A stretch of 64,000 nucleotides of DNA, from the NCBI GenBank assembly GCA_016932895.1, contig JAFGCA010000275.1, forward strand, positions 4,183-68,182, written 5' to 3'. This document shows, piece after piece, positions 41,713 to 51,151 of this stretch (within the stretch, counting starts at the first letter, position 1; every line of letters starts with the position of its first letter). The notes under the pieces are model-generated. The model saw only the letters and a program-made list of their open reading frames with translations, had not been told where the DNA came from and ran no database searches. This DNA is from Sedimentisphaerales bacterium (GTDB taxonomy: Bacteria > Planctomycetota > Phycisphaerae > Sedimentisphaerales > SG8-4). Both the position numbers and the translations under genes were made by a program.

Positions 41713-43494
41713 TTGAAAGCAAACACACAAACAAGGATCGTGGGGGCAGCCGTCGTTTTTGCAGCGGTATGTGGCGTGGCCGCCTGGTTCGGTCGGGCCC
41801 AGGGCACCGGCGCCGAAGCACGCTGGTTTAGCGTAATTCCCCCCGTTCTAGCGATCGTGCTGGCCTTTCTGACGCGCCGGGTCTTGCCGAGTCTGGGAAT
41901 CGCCATCCTGACAGGCGGTCTGCTCAGCCACGTTCCGCGGGCCCCGCTCAGCGCGGGCGCGTGGTTCGAGGGATTCAAGACATCGGCCACGCATATCACC
42001 GCAACGGTAACGGACGCCACCTACCTCCAGATCCTCGCGTTTATCCCGCCCATCTTTGTCATGATCGAGATCCTCATCGCCTCGGGAGGGTTCCGAGGGA
42101 TCATCGTCTGGCTCCTGAGGTGGATCAAGGGGCGTAAGTCCGCCCAGGCAGCGACCGCTCTGATGGGAATCCTGTGCTTCATCGACGACTACACCAATGC
42201 CATCGTCGTCGGTTCGATGATGCAGCCGATCACGGACCGGTTTCGCATCAGCCGGGAGAAACTGGCGTTTCTCGTCGACGCCACCAGCGCACCCATCGCC
42301 GGACTGGCCGTAATCAGCACGTGGATCGCCTTTGAGGTGGGCCTGCTCGGAGAGATCGGAGGCAGTCTCGGCATCGGAAAAAGCGGGTACGCCATGTTTT
42401 TCGACGCCTTGAGCTTTCGCTTCTACTGCCTGCTCATGATCGCGTTCGTGTTCCTGCACATCGTGTTGAAGTGCGACTTCGGGCCCATGAAGACGGCTGA
42501 GGCGCGGGCCCAGGCAAACGAGGCAAACGACGAGGCCTCCACGTCGCCTGCGGCCGATCTGACCGCCTCGGCCAAAAGATCCGACCGGGCCATCAAGGCG
42601 CTGATTCCGCTGGCGGGCTTGGTCCTGTTTCACCTGACGGGGCTCTGGTTCGACGGGACGACCCAACTGAGAAACGATCTGCAGCAATGGCAGGCACAGA
42701 GCCAGGAAACGCCCCTGGAGGCGATGCCGCCCCAGCCGGTGGACATCGAAACGCTCTCGCCGGGCAGTTGGATCTACTGGCGCGAGGTCATCGGCCACGC
42801 CACGCATACGCCGCTCTGCCTGGCGTGCGCCTCGTCGTTCGGACTGACGCTGGCCCTGATCTTCTCGCAACTGTTCGGGGCGGTGAGCCAGCCCGTACTC
42901 ACCCAGTGCTTCAAGCGGGGCATCCGGCGGGCAATGATCCCGTTTGTCATTCTCATTCTCGCGTGGTCGCTCAAGAATTGTTGTGACACCCTGAGAACGG
43001 GCGAGTTTCTGGCCACCATCCTGGCCGGCCGGGTTCCATCGTATTTGTTCCCCCCGATCCTCTTCATGGTCGCCTCGCTGACGTCGTTCGCCACGGGAAC
43101 GAGCTACGGAACCATGGCGATTCTCATGCCGACGGCCATCCCGATCGCCTTCACCATCGACGGCAACGCCTACGGCCTGACCACCATGATCAGCCTCGGG
43201 GCCGTGCTCGACGGCGCCATCTTCGGAGACCACTGCTCCCCCATCTCGGACACCACCATCATGAGCTCCATCGCCAGCTCGTGCGATCTCGTCCAGCACG
43301 TGCGGACCCAACTGCCCTACAGCCTGCTCGTGGCGACCATCGCCCTGGCATTCGCCTACATCCCCAGCGCCTGCGGCCTGCCCCCCCAGTGGAGCCTGGC
43401 CATCGCCATTCTCGCCGTCATCGCCGTCCTGCTGGCTCTCACCCGACGCCCCGCAACCGCCGGGAAGCTCGAAGCACGAAATCCTAAACTCTAA
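41713..43494 (+). CDS. NhaC-family Na+/H+ antiporter
   Basis: About 593 residues if the TTG at 41713 (GGGAG just before) is used; TTG at 41677 gives 605. No ATG is available in frame after the upstream stop. About 12 membrane helices are visible. Family marks are Phe-Ile-Asp-Asp-Tyr-Thr-Asn-Ala near 160, Ala-Thr-Gly-Thr-Ser-Tyr-Gly-Thr near 470, and Phe-Gly-Asp-His-Cys-Ser-Pro-Ile-Ser-Asp-Thr-Thr near 515. It exchanges sodium for protons at the inner membrane. The last residues, Lys-Leu-Glu-Ala-Arg-Asn-Pro-Lys-Leu, read into a dispersed repeat, so the natural C-terminus may have been replaced. Confidence 0.9.
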   Translation: MKANTQTRIVGAAVVFAAVCGVAAWFGRAQGTGAEARWFSVIPPVLAIVLAFLTRRVLPSLGIAILTGGLLSHVPRAPLSAGAWFEGFKTSATHITATVTDATYLQILAFIPPIFVMIEILIASGGFRGIIVWLLRWIKGRKSAQAATALMGILCFIDDYTNAIVVGSMMQPITDRFRISREKLAFLVDATSAPIAGLAVISTWIAFEVGLLGEIGGSLGIGKSGYAMFFDALSFRFYCLLMIAFVFLHIVLKCDFGPMKTAEARAQANEANDEASTSPAADLTASAKRSDRAIKALIPLAGLVLFHLTGLWFDGTTQLRNDLQQWQAQSQETPLEAMPPQPVDIETLSPGSWIYWREVIGHATHTPLCLACASSFGLTLALIFSQLFGAVSQPVLTQCFKRGIRRAMIPFVILILAWSLKNCCDTLRTGEFLATILAGRVPSYLFPPILFMVASLTSFATGTSYGTMAILMPTAIPIAFTIDGNAYGLTTMISLGAVLDGAIFGDHCSPISDTTIMSSIASSCDLVQHVRTQLPYSLLVATIALAFAYIPSACGLPPQWSLAIAILAVIAVLLALTRRPATAGKLEARNPKL

Positions 43495-43560
43495 ACAAAC
43501 CCAAATCGCCGTTCGACGGAACATCAAAGAGCAAAGAGCAAAAACCAAAATTGCGGATTC
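43466..43560 (+). repeat. Dispersed AAATCC/AAAC-rich repeat, copy 1
   Basis: The segment repeats short purine-rich units (CGAAATCC, CTAAACTC, CAAACCCAAATC) and codes Glu-Ala-Arg-Asn-Pro-Lys where it overlaps the antiporter gene. A related segment at 47210-47400 codes Gln-Ala-Arg-Asn-Pro-Lys in the same orientation. An inverted GCAAAAAGC/AAATCGC tail follows to 43635 between the convergent genes. Confidence 0.5.
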
Positions 43561-43631
43561 GCCCTTCGGGCGAGGCTGTCCTACGAAAAGCATTCTCGGT
43601 TTTACTTTGTCATTTTGCGATTTGCTTTTTG

Positions 43632-46631
43632 CTATTTGATCTCAAGCGGCGCTTCGTCGCCGCGCTCCCACCATAGGCGCGGATAGTCCTGCCCTTCGAG
43701 AATCCACCAGATGTCCTCCGTCCCATTTTCCGTCTCGTCCACAAAGTCCCAGCCGGCTTCGAGGAAGATCGCGGCTGTCTGCATCTCGGCCGTGGTCAGA
43801 CCCGTGCCTCCGGCGCTGGTCGTCTGGCCGCTCGTTTCCGTGTCCCAGAAAGAAGACTCCGCACTTCCCCAGCTAGAGCCGGCCAATCCTCCCGCTTCGA
43901 GCGTCCACCCGAAGGTGCCAACGCTCGGCGCGGTGACAACAGCGCCTGTCGAGTAGGACAGGCGAATCGTGCCACGATTGGATCCCACCAGTCCGCCGGC
44001 GCCCGAGGGCCCGAGACCAAGGAGAAGGAGATTGCCCGCATTCGCCTGTGTTACACCACTGGTCGAATAGGAGTTCTCGATGGTCCCGCCGTTATCGCCC
44101 ACCAATCCACCGATGGTGAGCCACAGGGAAAAGCCCTGATCCGCGGCCTCGACCCGTGTGGATGTGCAGCAGCCGGAGATCGTGCCTCCCGTCATGCGCG
44201 CCACCAGACCGCCAACCTCCGAGAGGCCACGAACCAGTCCGCCCGTCACCTGACTGTCAACGATCTCCTTGGCGCTGGCGGCCAGCCCGCCCACGCTCCC
44301 GAAGAACTCTCCTGCTGAGACAACCTCCACCTGCTGAAGGCAACACCGGATGATCCTGTCGCCGCTGCCGGCCAGACCGCCCACGGTACTGTTGCCCGAT
44401 ACACGTCCGCCAAGGACGGAGCAGTCGGTGATCGTTCCGCTCTGATGCGCCCCTGCCAGTCCGCCGACGTTGTTTTCGCCGCAGACAAGGCCGTTGGCGA
44501 TGGTGCAATTGGTGACAGACCCCTCGCCAATCTGGCCCGCCACGGCGCCCACATGATCCTGGCCATATACGTTGGGGTCAATGAGTCTGACGTTCCTGAT
44601 CTCGCTGTTGGGGTCGGCCACCCATCCGAACAGTCCCAGGTAGCTGCCCCCCTGGATCGTCAGATGTGAGATCGCGTGGCCATCGCCGTCGAAGACGCCG
44701 GAGAAGACCTGCACGACCGCCTGCCCGAAAACAGCTCCCTCCGGCAGGTTGGGGTCCAGGTCGATATCTGCGCCGAGCACAAAGTGCCTGTCCCACAGGG
44801 CACTTGCCCTGCCCAGGAGGATGAGCCGGTCGGCGCTGTCGATGCGGTAGGGCTCCTCGGCGGTTCCCTGGCCCTCCAGCCAGTCGACAATCGGCTCAGG
44901 AATGATCGTGCCCGCCGCAACCTGCCAGGCCAGTCGCGGATAGTCCCGGCCTGCGTCGAGCACCCAGTTGGGATCCTCGGCGAAGCCGTTGAGGCCGAGC
45001 ATGCTGGGGTCCATTATCTCGCCGGTGGTCAGGCCGACGCCGCCGGCGCTCGCTGATAGACCGGAGGTTTCCACGTCCCACACACAGTCCAGGGCGCCCA
45101 CAGGAGAACCCTCACCGATCAGTCCGCCCATGAGCGTATTGCCACTGACGGGACCCGCACTATAGCAGCGAGCGATGTCGCCTGAGTTGTATCCCGCCAA
45201 GCCACCGACGTACTGATCGCCGCTGACCCTGCAGAGGCTGTAGCAGTGGGTCACAATGACGCGATTGTTCCCTATGAGCCCGCCGACATTCCGATTGCCG
45301 CTGACGACACCCGTGCTGTAGCAGTGGGTTACAGAACCGTCGTTCCAGCCTGCGAGTCCGCCGATGTCAGTCCCTGAGCCGACTATGTTGACATCGACCA
45401 CACCCAGATCCGTGACACAGGCGCCCGACGCCAGTACTCCGAACAGCCCCAGGACACCTTCGCCGTTGATCGTCAGACCGGAGATGACGTGGGTGTCTCC
45501 GTCAAAAACGCCTGAGAAACTCGGTATGACAGAGCCGGTCCACGTCCGGCCCGACAGGTCGATATCCGCTACGAGCGTGAAGTGTTTGTCCCAGTGGCAG
45601 GAGCACAATCCGAGGGTCTCCAGGTCCTCTGTCGTGGCGATGATGTACGGGTCCTCCGGTGTGCCTGTCCCGCCGGCGTAGGCCGGCCCGGCGATGATCT
45701 GACCGGGCGCATTCTCCCACGCCAGGCGCGGATAGTCCCGGCCCTCATCGATGGTCCAGACCGACACGCACGCGCCCCACGGAACGAACGTGCTCGCGGC
45801 GTACATCTCCTGCGTCGTCTTGCCCATGCCCCCGAATCTCGTGGTCTGCCCCGAGGTCTCGATATCCCAGAAGCAGTCCGTCACGGATCCGTAATACTCA
45901 TCGCCTCCCGCCAATCCACCGGCGCCGACGGGCGCCGAGACCGGACCCGCGGAGTAGCATCTGATGATCCTCCCGTCGTTGTATCCCACCACACCGCCGG
46001 CATAGGCGGTCGTGGCCGAAACGGCGGCTGTCGAGTAGCAATCCATGATGGTCCTGGCGCCGCCCCGAGAAGGAATACTCTCCATACCCACCAGGCCACC
46101 CACATACGAACTGCCACTGACGAGGCCACTGCTGTAGCACTGTGTCACAGTGCCGCCGTAGTTGTGCCCCACGAGTCCGCCGACGTAGTCGCCGGTGCCG
46201 CTAATGCGGACGTCTGCGACCGCGAGATTCTTCACGACTGTGCCAAGAGGTGGCCGCCAATACCCGACCACCTGGCCAAACAGGCCCAGGAAGTCTCCTC
46301 CCGCGATCGTCAGATGGGAGATCGTATGGCCGGCGCCGTCAAAGAAGCCGGTAAAGGAAGCGCCCTCGAACCAGTCGTCGGCATCGTTGACATCCGGCGC
46401 GATGACCGCCCGATCAAAGACCCTGCCTCCGGGCAGGTTCGGGTCCAGGTCGATGTCGGCGGTCAAAACGAAGCATTTGTCATAGTCTTCGGGCGTCTCG
46501 CCGAGGGCGATCAGATCGGCGGCCGTGGCGATCTGGTACGGGTCGTTAGGATCACCCGTGCCGCCGCTGTATTGGGCCTGAACGGGCACGATGAACACAC
46601 AGGTAGTCAACGTTAGAAGCAAGGCTCTCAT
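43632..46631 (-). CDS. Giant exported GLUG-repeat protein
   Basis: 999 residues from the ATG at 46631 (GAGAGGGG site). A signal peptide is followed by three similar blocks (about 20-315, 320-590, 595-990). Each begins with Asp-Pro-Tyr-Gln/Ile-Ile/Arg, has Phe-Val-Leu-Thr/Gly-Ala-Asp-Ile-Asp-Leu, then Phe-Asp-Gly-x-Gly/Thr-His-x-Ile-Ser and many GLUG units (Gly-Gly-Leu-Val/Ala-Gly...Val-Thr-Gln-Cys-Tyr-Ser-Ser-Gly). Each ends with Trp-Asp-x-Glu-Thr-Ser-Gly and Asp-Tyr-Pro-Arg-Leu-Ala/Trp-Trp. It is a surface adhesin-like beta-solenoid. No dockerin or sorting tail is present. Confidence 0.88.
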   Translation of the reverse strand: MRALLLTLTTCVFIVPVQAQYSGGTGDPNDPYQIATAADLIALGETPEDYDKCFVLTADIDLDPNLPGGRVFDRAVIAPDVNDADDWFEGASFTGFFDGAGHTISHLTIAGGDFLGLFGQVVGYWRPPLGTVVKNLAVADVRISGTGDYVGGLVGHNYGGTVTQCYSSGLVSGSSYVGGLVGMESIPSRGGARTIMDCYSTAAVSATTAYAGGVVGYNDGRIIRCYSAGPVSAPVGAGGLAGGDEYYGSVTDCFWDIETSGQTTRFGGMGKTTQEMYAASTFVPWGACVSVWTIDEGRDYPRLAWENAPGQIIAGPAYAGGTGTPEDPYIIATTEDLETLGLCSCHWDKHFTLVADIDLSGRTWTGSVIPSFSGVFDGDTHVISGLTINGEGVLGLFGVLASGACVTDLGVVDVNIVGSGTDIGGLAGWNDGSVTHCYSTGVVSGNRNVGGLIGNNRVIVTHCYSLCRVSGDQYVGGLAGYNSGDIARCYSAGPVSGNTLMGGLIGEGSPVGALDCVWDVETSGLSASAGGVGLTTGEIMDPSMLGLNGFAEDPNWVLDAGRDYPRLAWQVAAGTIIPEPIVDWLEGQGTAEEPYRIDSADRLILLGRASALWDRHFVLGADIDLDPNLPEGAVFGQAVVQVFSGVFDGDGHAISHLTIQGGSYLGLFGWVADPNSEIRNVRLIDPNVYGQDHVGAVAGQIGEGSVTNCTIANGLVCGENNVGGLAGAHQSGTITDCSVLGGRVSGNSTVGGLAGSGDRIIRCCLQQVEVVSAGEFFGSVGGLAASAKEIVDSQVTGGLVRGLSEVGGLVARMTGGTISGCCTSTRVEAADQGFSLWLTIGGLVGDNGGTIENSYSTSGVTQANAGNLLLLGLGPSGAGGLVGSNRGTIRLSYSTGAVVTAPSVGTFGWTLEAGGLAGSSWGSAESSFWDTETSGQTTSAGGTGLTTAEMQTAAIFLEAGWDFVDETENGTEDIWWILEGQDYPRLWWERGDEAPLEIK

Positions 46632-46911
46632 GATTTGCACCCCTCTCAAATGCCAACTGGACCGATCCACTTCGTTCAAAGCGCTGGCCGCATCTCTCCC
46701 GCCAGGCACGCGAACAACGTCAGGGTAGCGCTCAAGAAAGCTTGCTTGCCTCACTGCTCATTCCCGGCGATCTTGGCGAGAACCCGAATCTTCCACCGGT
46801 GTCCGTCTGTATTCGTCTGCGATTCCGAGCCCTTTTGTGGTATGAAAGAACCTTTGCCTTCGAAAAGACAGGCTCTTATGGTGGCATGTTCCGCCACGTC
46901 CCAGTGTCGTC

Positions 46912-46940
46912 ACTATACCACGTTTTCCGAGCCATCGCAA
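46912..46940 (-). promoter_or_regulatory. Candidate promoter of the GLUG gene
   Basis: On the minus strand TTGCGA (46935-46940), 17 nt, TATAGT (46912-46917), giving a leader of about 275 nt. Confidence 0.5.
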
Positions 46941-47209
46941 CTAAATTCCCCCCCCGGCGCGTCCGGCAATGGCGCGTCCCTGAGAAACGCATGCCCTGCC
47001 GGAATCGCCCTTGACACCCGCAGGGCCATCCTTTATGATGGTTATAGAACGAATACAGTAAGTCAAGGTAGGAAGCAGAGAATAGCGAATGACGGCCGGT
47101 GACGCGTTTATCCCGTTCCGCTACGCTCGGATGACAGGTGTCAATGGGCTGGCCCCGGACCAATCCGCAGGGGCCTCCCTGCCGCGGGCTCTGGACCCGG
47201 GTGTGTCAA

Positions 47210-47400
47210 ACAAAGCCAATTCGGCCCGGCCGGAGCCGGAAAACCCGAAATCCCAAGCTCGAAATCCGAAACAAATTCGAAATGCCAATGACCGAAACAG
47301 ACCAGCGCGCGCCAAACGGACCCAATTTCGGGCCTGCCGGGCCAAGAATGGGGATATGGCGTGCGAAACGAAGCCAATTTGCCGGGTGGCGGGTTGGGCC
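47210..47400 (+). repeat. Dispersed intergenic repeat, copy 2
   Basis: The plus strand reads Glu-Asn-Pro-Lys-Ser-Gln-Ala-Arg-Asn-Pro-Lys-Gln-Ile-Arg-Asn, then Lys-Arg-Thr-Gln-Phe and Lys-Pro-Ile, with repeated CCCAATTT/GCCAATTT/GCCAATTC words. I recall such sequence as frequent between genes in Phycisphaerae genomes. It matches the repeat at 43466-43560 in part. Confidence 0.5.
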
Positions 47401-47416
47401 GGCGCGCGGGTGCGTG

Positions 47417-48187
47417 TCAATGCCCGCCGTGCGGACAGTGGCCGGTGTAATACCAGTCGGGGATGTCGTCGCCGGTGGTCTCCTGGAGCGGCGAGACGTG
47501 GGCGTCCAGCCACAGAATGTTGGCGCGGCCACCGGTTCTGTAGGCGTCGCTGGAGCGAATGCTGTGCCGGAAGATGCCGCGATAGAATCGCGAGCGGTGT
47601 CCGCCTTCGCGGTAGTGCGTGAGATTCATGGTGCCGGGACCGTCATTATGGAACATATCGCGGCTGCCCTGCTCGATTTTGGGCTCGACGTGGTCGTGGG
47701 AGATAATGAATTCGTTCTGATGCCGAATGTTGGTCGTGGTGCCCCTGAGATCGTCGATCTCGGGGTCCCAGAAGAAGTAGCGATTGATGGAGTAGGCCGC
47801 ATGATAGATCAGCTCCGGATTCTCGTCGTAGATCAGCTCGGCCACGCTGCGATAGCTCGGACACCCGAAAACCTTGGTCTCTTTGATGTAGTCCGCGTAC
47901 GCCACGCCCCAGTAGGCCCCGCCGTCGGTGGTTCGGCGGATTTTGCCGGCCGCGTCGTACCAGAAGAACCCGTTGGTGCTGTTGTTGTTGGCCGGCTTGA
48001 AGTCGTTGTCCTGAAGGAACATCGTCAATGCCAGCCCCACGTTGCGCAGGTTGGACCGGCAGCTTATCTCGCGGGCGCTCTCCTTGGCTTTGTGCATGGC
48101 CGGCATGATAATGGCCATCAGCAGCGCGATGATGGCGATGACGACAAGAAGCTCGATCAGCGTGAATGCTCTCGATGTGCGGCCCAT
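47417..48187 (-). CDS. Prepilin-type pseudopilin (H-x-DA type)
   Basis: 256 residues from the ATG at 48187 (GAGGAGAG site). The N-terminus [13 protein letters not shown] is cut after Ala, not Gly, which is a less usual but accepted -1 residue. The hydrophobic spine is intact. The globular part has Cys-Arg-Ser-Asn-Leu-Arg, Tyr-Trp-Gly-Val-Ala-Tyr, His-Tyr-Arg-Glu-Gly-Gly and, near the end, Ile-Leu-Trp-Leu-Asp-Ala-His-Val-Ser. It is a paralogue of the next gene and probably a component of a type II secretion-like filament. Confidence 0.9.
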   Translation of the reverse strand: MGRTSRAFTLIELLVVIAIIALLMAIIMPAMHKAKESAREISCRSNLRNVGLALTMFLQDNDFKPANNNSTNGFFWYDAAGKIRRTTDGGAYWGVAYADYIKETKVFGCPSYRSVAELIYDENPELIYHAAYSINRYFFWDPEIDDLRGTTTNIRHQNEFIISHDHVEPKIEQGSRDMFHNDGPGTMNLTHYREGGHRSRFYRGIFRHSIRSSDAYRTGGRANILWLDAHVSPLQETTGDDIPDWYYTGHCPHGGH

Positions 48188-48503
48188 AGCTCTCCTCGTG
48201 TGTCTCCATCCTGCCTCATTCGACCGGCTCGCCGGCCCGTGCGGCGTCACCCTATCTCTGGCAACGCACCATGTATTATACCCGGTCCGCAGGGGAGCAA
48301 CAAGACCGCTGTCCAGGAAAAACGCCCAAAGCGTCGAAGATGGTCTTCTTCCGAGAGATTGGCTTTTCGGGGCCCCAAAGGCCCGCAGAACGTCAACGCC
48401 ATGGAGGCCGACGACGTGAATGCGGGACCGGCTCCAGGGAAGCGAAGACCGTGTCCGTGGCCCTGGCAGGCTGCGAAATACCGTTCGACCGGGCAGGCGT
48501 GGC

Positions 48504-49274
48504 TTAGTTCTTGTTGAGCGGATCGTACCAGCGTTTGAGCACGCCCTCGCCGGTGGTCTCCTTGATGCTGCTGACGTGGCCGTCCAGCCACAGGACATTC
48601 AAGCTCCCGCCGGTCTCGAACCGGCTGCGCGACCGAATGTTGTGTCGGAAGATCCCCCGGTACCAGTTCGCACGGCCACCGCCTTCTCGATAATGCGTGA
48701 GATTGGTGCCGTTGGGACTGGGAAACAGCATGTCGGAATTCCCGGAATTGGCTCCATTCTCGATGCGCGGCTCCATGTGGTCATGGGCGACGATGATCTC
48801 GGCGTGATGCGGAAGACGCACCGTGTTCTCCTCCGTCAGCCAGCCGTTGGCGCCGAAGGCGGAGGTGAAAATGAGCTTGGGGTCGCCGCCGTACAGAAGG
48901 TCCTGGGCAATCGTCTCGCAGAAGTTGCGGAAGGCCGCACAACCGAAGACCTTCCGTTCCTTGACGTAATCGAAGTAGGCGATGCCCCAATACGCATTAT
49001 TGTCGCCCGCCCTCAGGGGCCTGCCGGCGGTGTCCCACCAGAGATGGCCGTTGCAATTGCCCGTGTGCGTGTACATATCGGGCATCTTGTAGTCGTTGTC
49101 CTGCAGGTACATCAGAATGCCCACGCCTACGCTCTTGAGGTTCGCCCGGCAGGCCTGGTCTCGCGCCTGCTCCTTCACCCGGCTCAGAGCGGGCATCATA
49201 ATCGCCATCAGTATGGCAATGATGGCGATAACTACCAAAAGTTCGATCAATGTGAAGCCCGATCTTCTACCCAA
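48504..49274 (-). CDS. Prepilin-type pseudopilin, TTG start
   Basis: 256 residues if translation starts at the TTG at 49274, where AAGGAGG stands 7-8 nt upstream. This gives [12 protein letters not shown], the proper short prepilin leader. The longer frame to 49328 would put 18 extra residues in front. The body parallels the neighbour gene ([34 protein letters not shown]). Equal length and layout mark a duplication. Confidence 0.88.
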   Translation of the reverse strand: MGRRSGFTLIELLVVIAIIAILMAIMMPALSRVKEQARDQACRANLKSVGVGILMYLQDNDYKMPDMYTHTGNCNGHLWWDTAGRPLRAGDNNAYWGIAYFDYVKERKVFGCAAFRNFCETIAQDLLYGGDPKLIFTSAFGANGWLTEENTVRLPHHAEIIVAHDHMEPRIENGANSGNSDMLFPSPNGTNLTHYREGGGRANWYRGIFRHNIRSRSRFETGGSLNVLWLDGHVSSIKETTGEGVLKRWYDPLNKN

Positions 49275-49603
49275 GGTCGTTCCTCCTTCCCCACGTACGA
49301 GGATTCTAAAGGCCAGCCACCTGGACAAACACAGCGTCGGTCACAACCGCGTGCCCCGGTTGATTATAGCCCATGCCGACCCCGATGGCAACCTTTACAG
49401 GTCAAAAGGAGAAAAAGGGCGTCCCTTATTCCCGGTGGCGTTCAGGGAATAAAGACATCGGTCTTCCAGAAGAATCGTCCCGCAACGGCCGCGTGGGCGC
49501 GCAGCGGCCGCCGATGCGCCTGCCCCTGACGCATCCGGGTACCTCGTGCCGGACCGCCGACAAAACGGCGATCCGCCCCGGAGAAAATCAACCTGTAACC
49601 GGC
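49275..49603. other. Intergenic region after the SGNH esterase gene
   Basis: 330 bp. A hairpin TTATTCCC (49426-49433) with GGGAATAA (49445-49452) lies about 150 nt past the stop at 49604; on the minus strand it is followed by AAGGG-ACG-CCCTTTTT. This could be the terminator of the SGNH gene. Confidence 0.45.
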
Positions 49604-50296
49604 CTATTTCGTACGTGCGAGGGCTTGACGCATCACGGGTTTCAAGGCCCTGGTCCAGACCGTATAGCCTTTGGTGTTGAGGTGCAGTTGATCCTTCAGG
49701 AAAAAACCGTTGTCGGGTGTGCCTTCGGGGGTCAGAAGCGGAGTCGCCAGGTCGGCGAAGAACAGCCTCTCGTCTTTCATCGAGAAGTCACGAATCAGAT
49801 CGTTGGCCTGGTCCATCTCGCTCCAGAGCGACCAGCGTCGCCCGCTGGGTTTGATGGTAATGAAGACGATGGGCGTTCGAGGCAGCCGCGCGTGGACCAG
49901 GCGGACGAAGCGCTGATAATCGGCCAGGATCCGTGGCGGCGATTTGCGCCCGGCAACGTCATTGTCCCCAGCGTAGAAGACGATCATCTGCGGCGCATAC
50001 GGCAGCACGATCCGTTTGGCGAAGTGGATCACGTCGGAGATGTGCGAGCCGCCGAAGCCGCGATTGATCACGGGCAGATCGGGAAACGACTCGTGCGTGC
50101 GCCACATGCGAATGCTCGAACTGCCCACAAAAAGGATCGGATCGGCGGGCACGGCGTTTTTGCTGTCCCACGCAGCAAAGTTCTCGATGTCCTTGGCGAA
50201 CCGATTCGGGTCCGGATCGGGCGGCCCGTCGCCCTCGGCGTAGCACGATATTGCGGCGGCCATCAAGGCCCACAGGATCATCTGCTTGCGTATCAA
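49604..50296 (-). CDS. Secreted SGNH/GDSL esterase
   Basis: About 230 residues from the TTG at 50296, which has GGAAAGG at good spacing; the ATG at 50281 is the alternative and lacks a site. A signal peptide precedes the mature enzyme. All four SGNH blocks are present: Gly-Ser-Ser-Ser-Ile-Arg (I, catalytic Ser), Asn-Arg-Gly-Phe-Gly-Gly-Ser (II), Gly-Asp-Asn-Asp-Val (III) and Asp-Gln-Leu-His-Leu (V, Asp and His). It should deacylate sugars or lipids in the periplasm. It has an upstream promoter region shared divergently with the ECF sigma gene. Confidence 0.9.
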   Translation of the reverse strand: MIRKQMILWALMAAAISCYAEGDGPPDPDPNRFAKDIENFAAWDSKNAVPADPILFVGSSSIRMWRTHESFPDLPVINRGFGGSHISDVIHFAKRIVLPYAPQMIVFYAGDNDVAGRKSPPRILADYQRFVRLVHARLPRTPIVFITIKPSGRRWSLWSEMDQANDLIRDFSMKDERLFFADLATPLLTPEGTPDNGFFLKDQLHLNTKGYTVWTRALKPVMRQALARTK

Positions 50297-50467
50297 GGCA
50301 TTGCCTTTCCAAGTCGTACCATCAATCGGTTCAAGCCCAGGATGATAAACGGGACCGCGGGCCGGTGCCAGGCAAATTCGCAGCCGCCCATTGGACGGTT
50401 GAAAATCGAGCCGAATTCGTGGACAATAGGACCGGTCCGATGGAGACCATGACGGTGGGGAGTCGGC

Positions 50468-51031
50468 ATGAGTGACGTCACGCGTATACTGAACGCGATC
50501 CAGCGGGGGAACGCCAGGGCTACGGACGAACTCTTGCCGCTGGTCTACGAGGAGTTGCGCCTGCTTGCGGCCCAAAAACTCGCGAAGGAGACTCCCGGCC
50601 AGACGCTCCAGGCCACAGCCTTGGTCCATGAGGCATACATCCGATTAGTGGGAGACGAGCCCCAGAGCTGGAACAGTCGCGGGCACTTTTTCGCCGCCGC
50701 CGCCGAGGCCATGCGCCGGATTTTAGTGGAAAACGCTCGGCGCAAGACAAGCATCAAACGGGGGGGCAGCCAACGGAGGGTCGATCTCGCCGGGTCCGAG
50801 CCGGCCGGACCGGCTGCCGCAGATCCGGACAGCCTCATCGCCCTGGACGAGGCTCTCGAGCGGCTGGCCCGCATCGACAGCAGGAAAGCGGAACTGGTCA
50901 AGCTGCGCTATTTCGCCGGATTGACCATCGAACAAACCGCGCAGAGCCTGGATATCTCGCCGGCGACGGCCAAACGACTGTGGACGTATGCCCGCGCGTG
51001 GCTCGTTCGGGAAATGGACGGCACGCCCTAA
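50468..51031 (+). CDS. ECF sigma factor of the TIGR02999 type
   Basis: 187 residues; GGGGAG precedes the ATG. It shows Ala-Thr-Asp-Glu-Leu-Leu-Pro-Leu-Val-Tyr-Glu-Glu-Leu-Arg-Leu-Leu-Ala, then Gln-Ala-Thr-Ala-Leu-Val-His-Glu-Ala-Tyr-Ile-Arg-Leu-Val, then region 4 with Arg-Tyr-Phe-Ala-Gly-Leu-Thr-Ile-Glu-Gln-Thr-Ala. These are marks of the planctomycete ECF family that usually stands next to a Ser/Thr kinase instead of an anti-sigma factor. The kinase gene follows 121 bp downstream, as expected. Confidence 0.93.
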   Translation: MSDVTRILNAIQRGNARATDELLPLVYEELRLLAAQKLAKETPGQTLQATALVHEAYIRLVGDEPQSWNSRGHFFAAAAEAMRRILVENARRKTSIKRGGSQRRVDLAGSEPAGPAAADPDSLIALDEALERLARIDSRKAELVKLRYFAGLTIEQTAQSLDISPATAKRLWTYARAWLVREMDGTP

Positions 51032-51151
51032 GCATGCCGCCGGCGGCTGAAAAGTCCCATGTTTTGGTCTTTTTCCCGAAATTCGTGAGCCAACGCGACC
51101 GTCGATTTCGCACTGTCAAATGGAGTTCCTGAAGGTTGGAGCGGTTCGCCC

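Larger units (their letters stand above)
46632..47416. other. Intergenic region with promoter and dispersed repeat
   Basis: 785 bp between the GLUG gene and the next minus-strand gene. It holds the promoter at 46912-46940 and the repeat at 47210-47400; no gene is supported. Confidence 0.5.

Noticed and set aside
41848..43593. 581-codon minus-strand frame opposite nhaC
   Set aside because: The plus strand encodes a clear antiporter; the minus product is charged low-complexity sequence.
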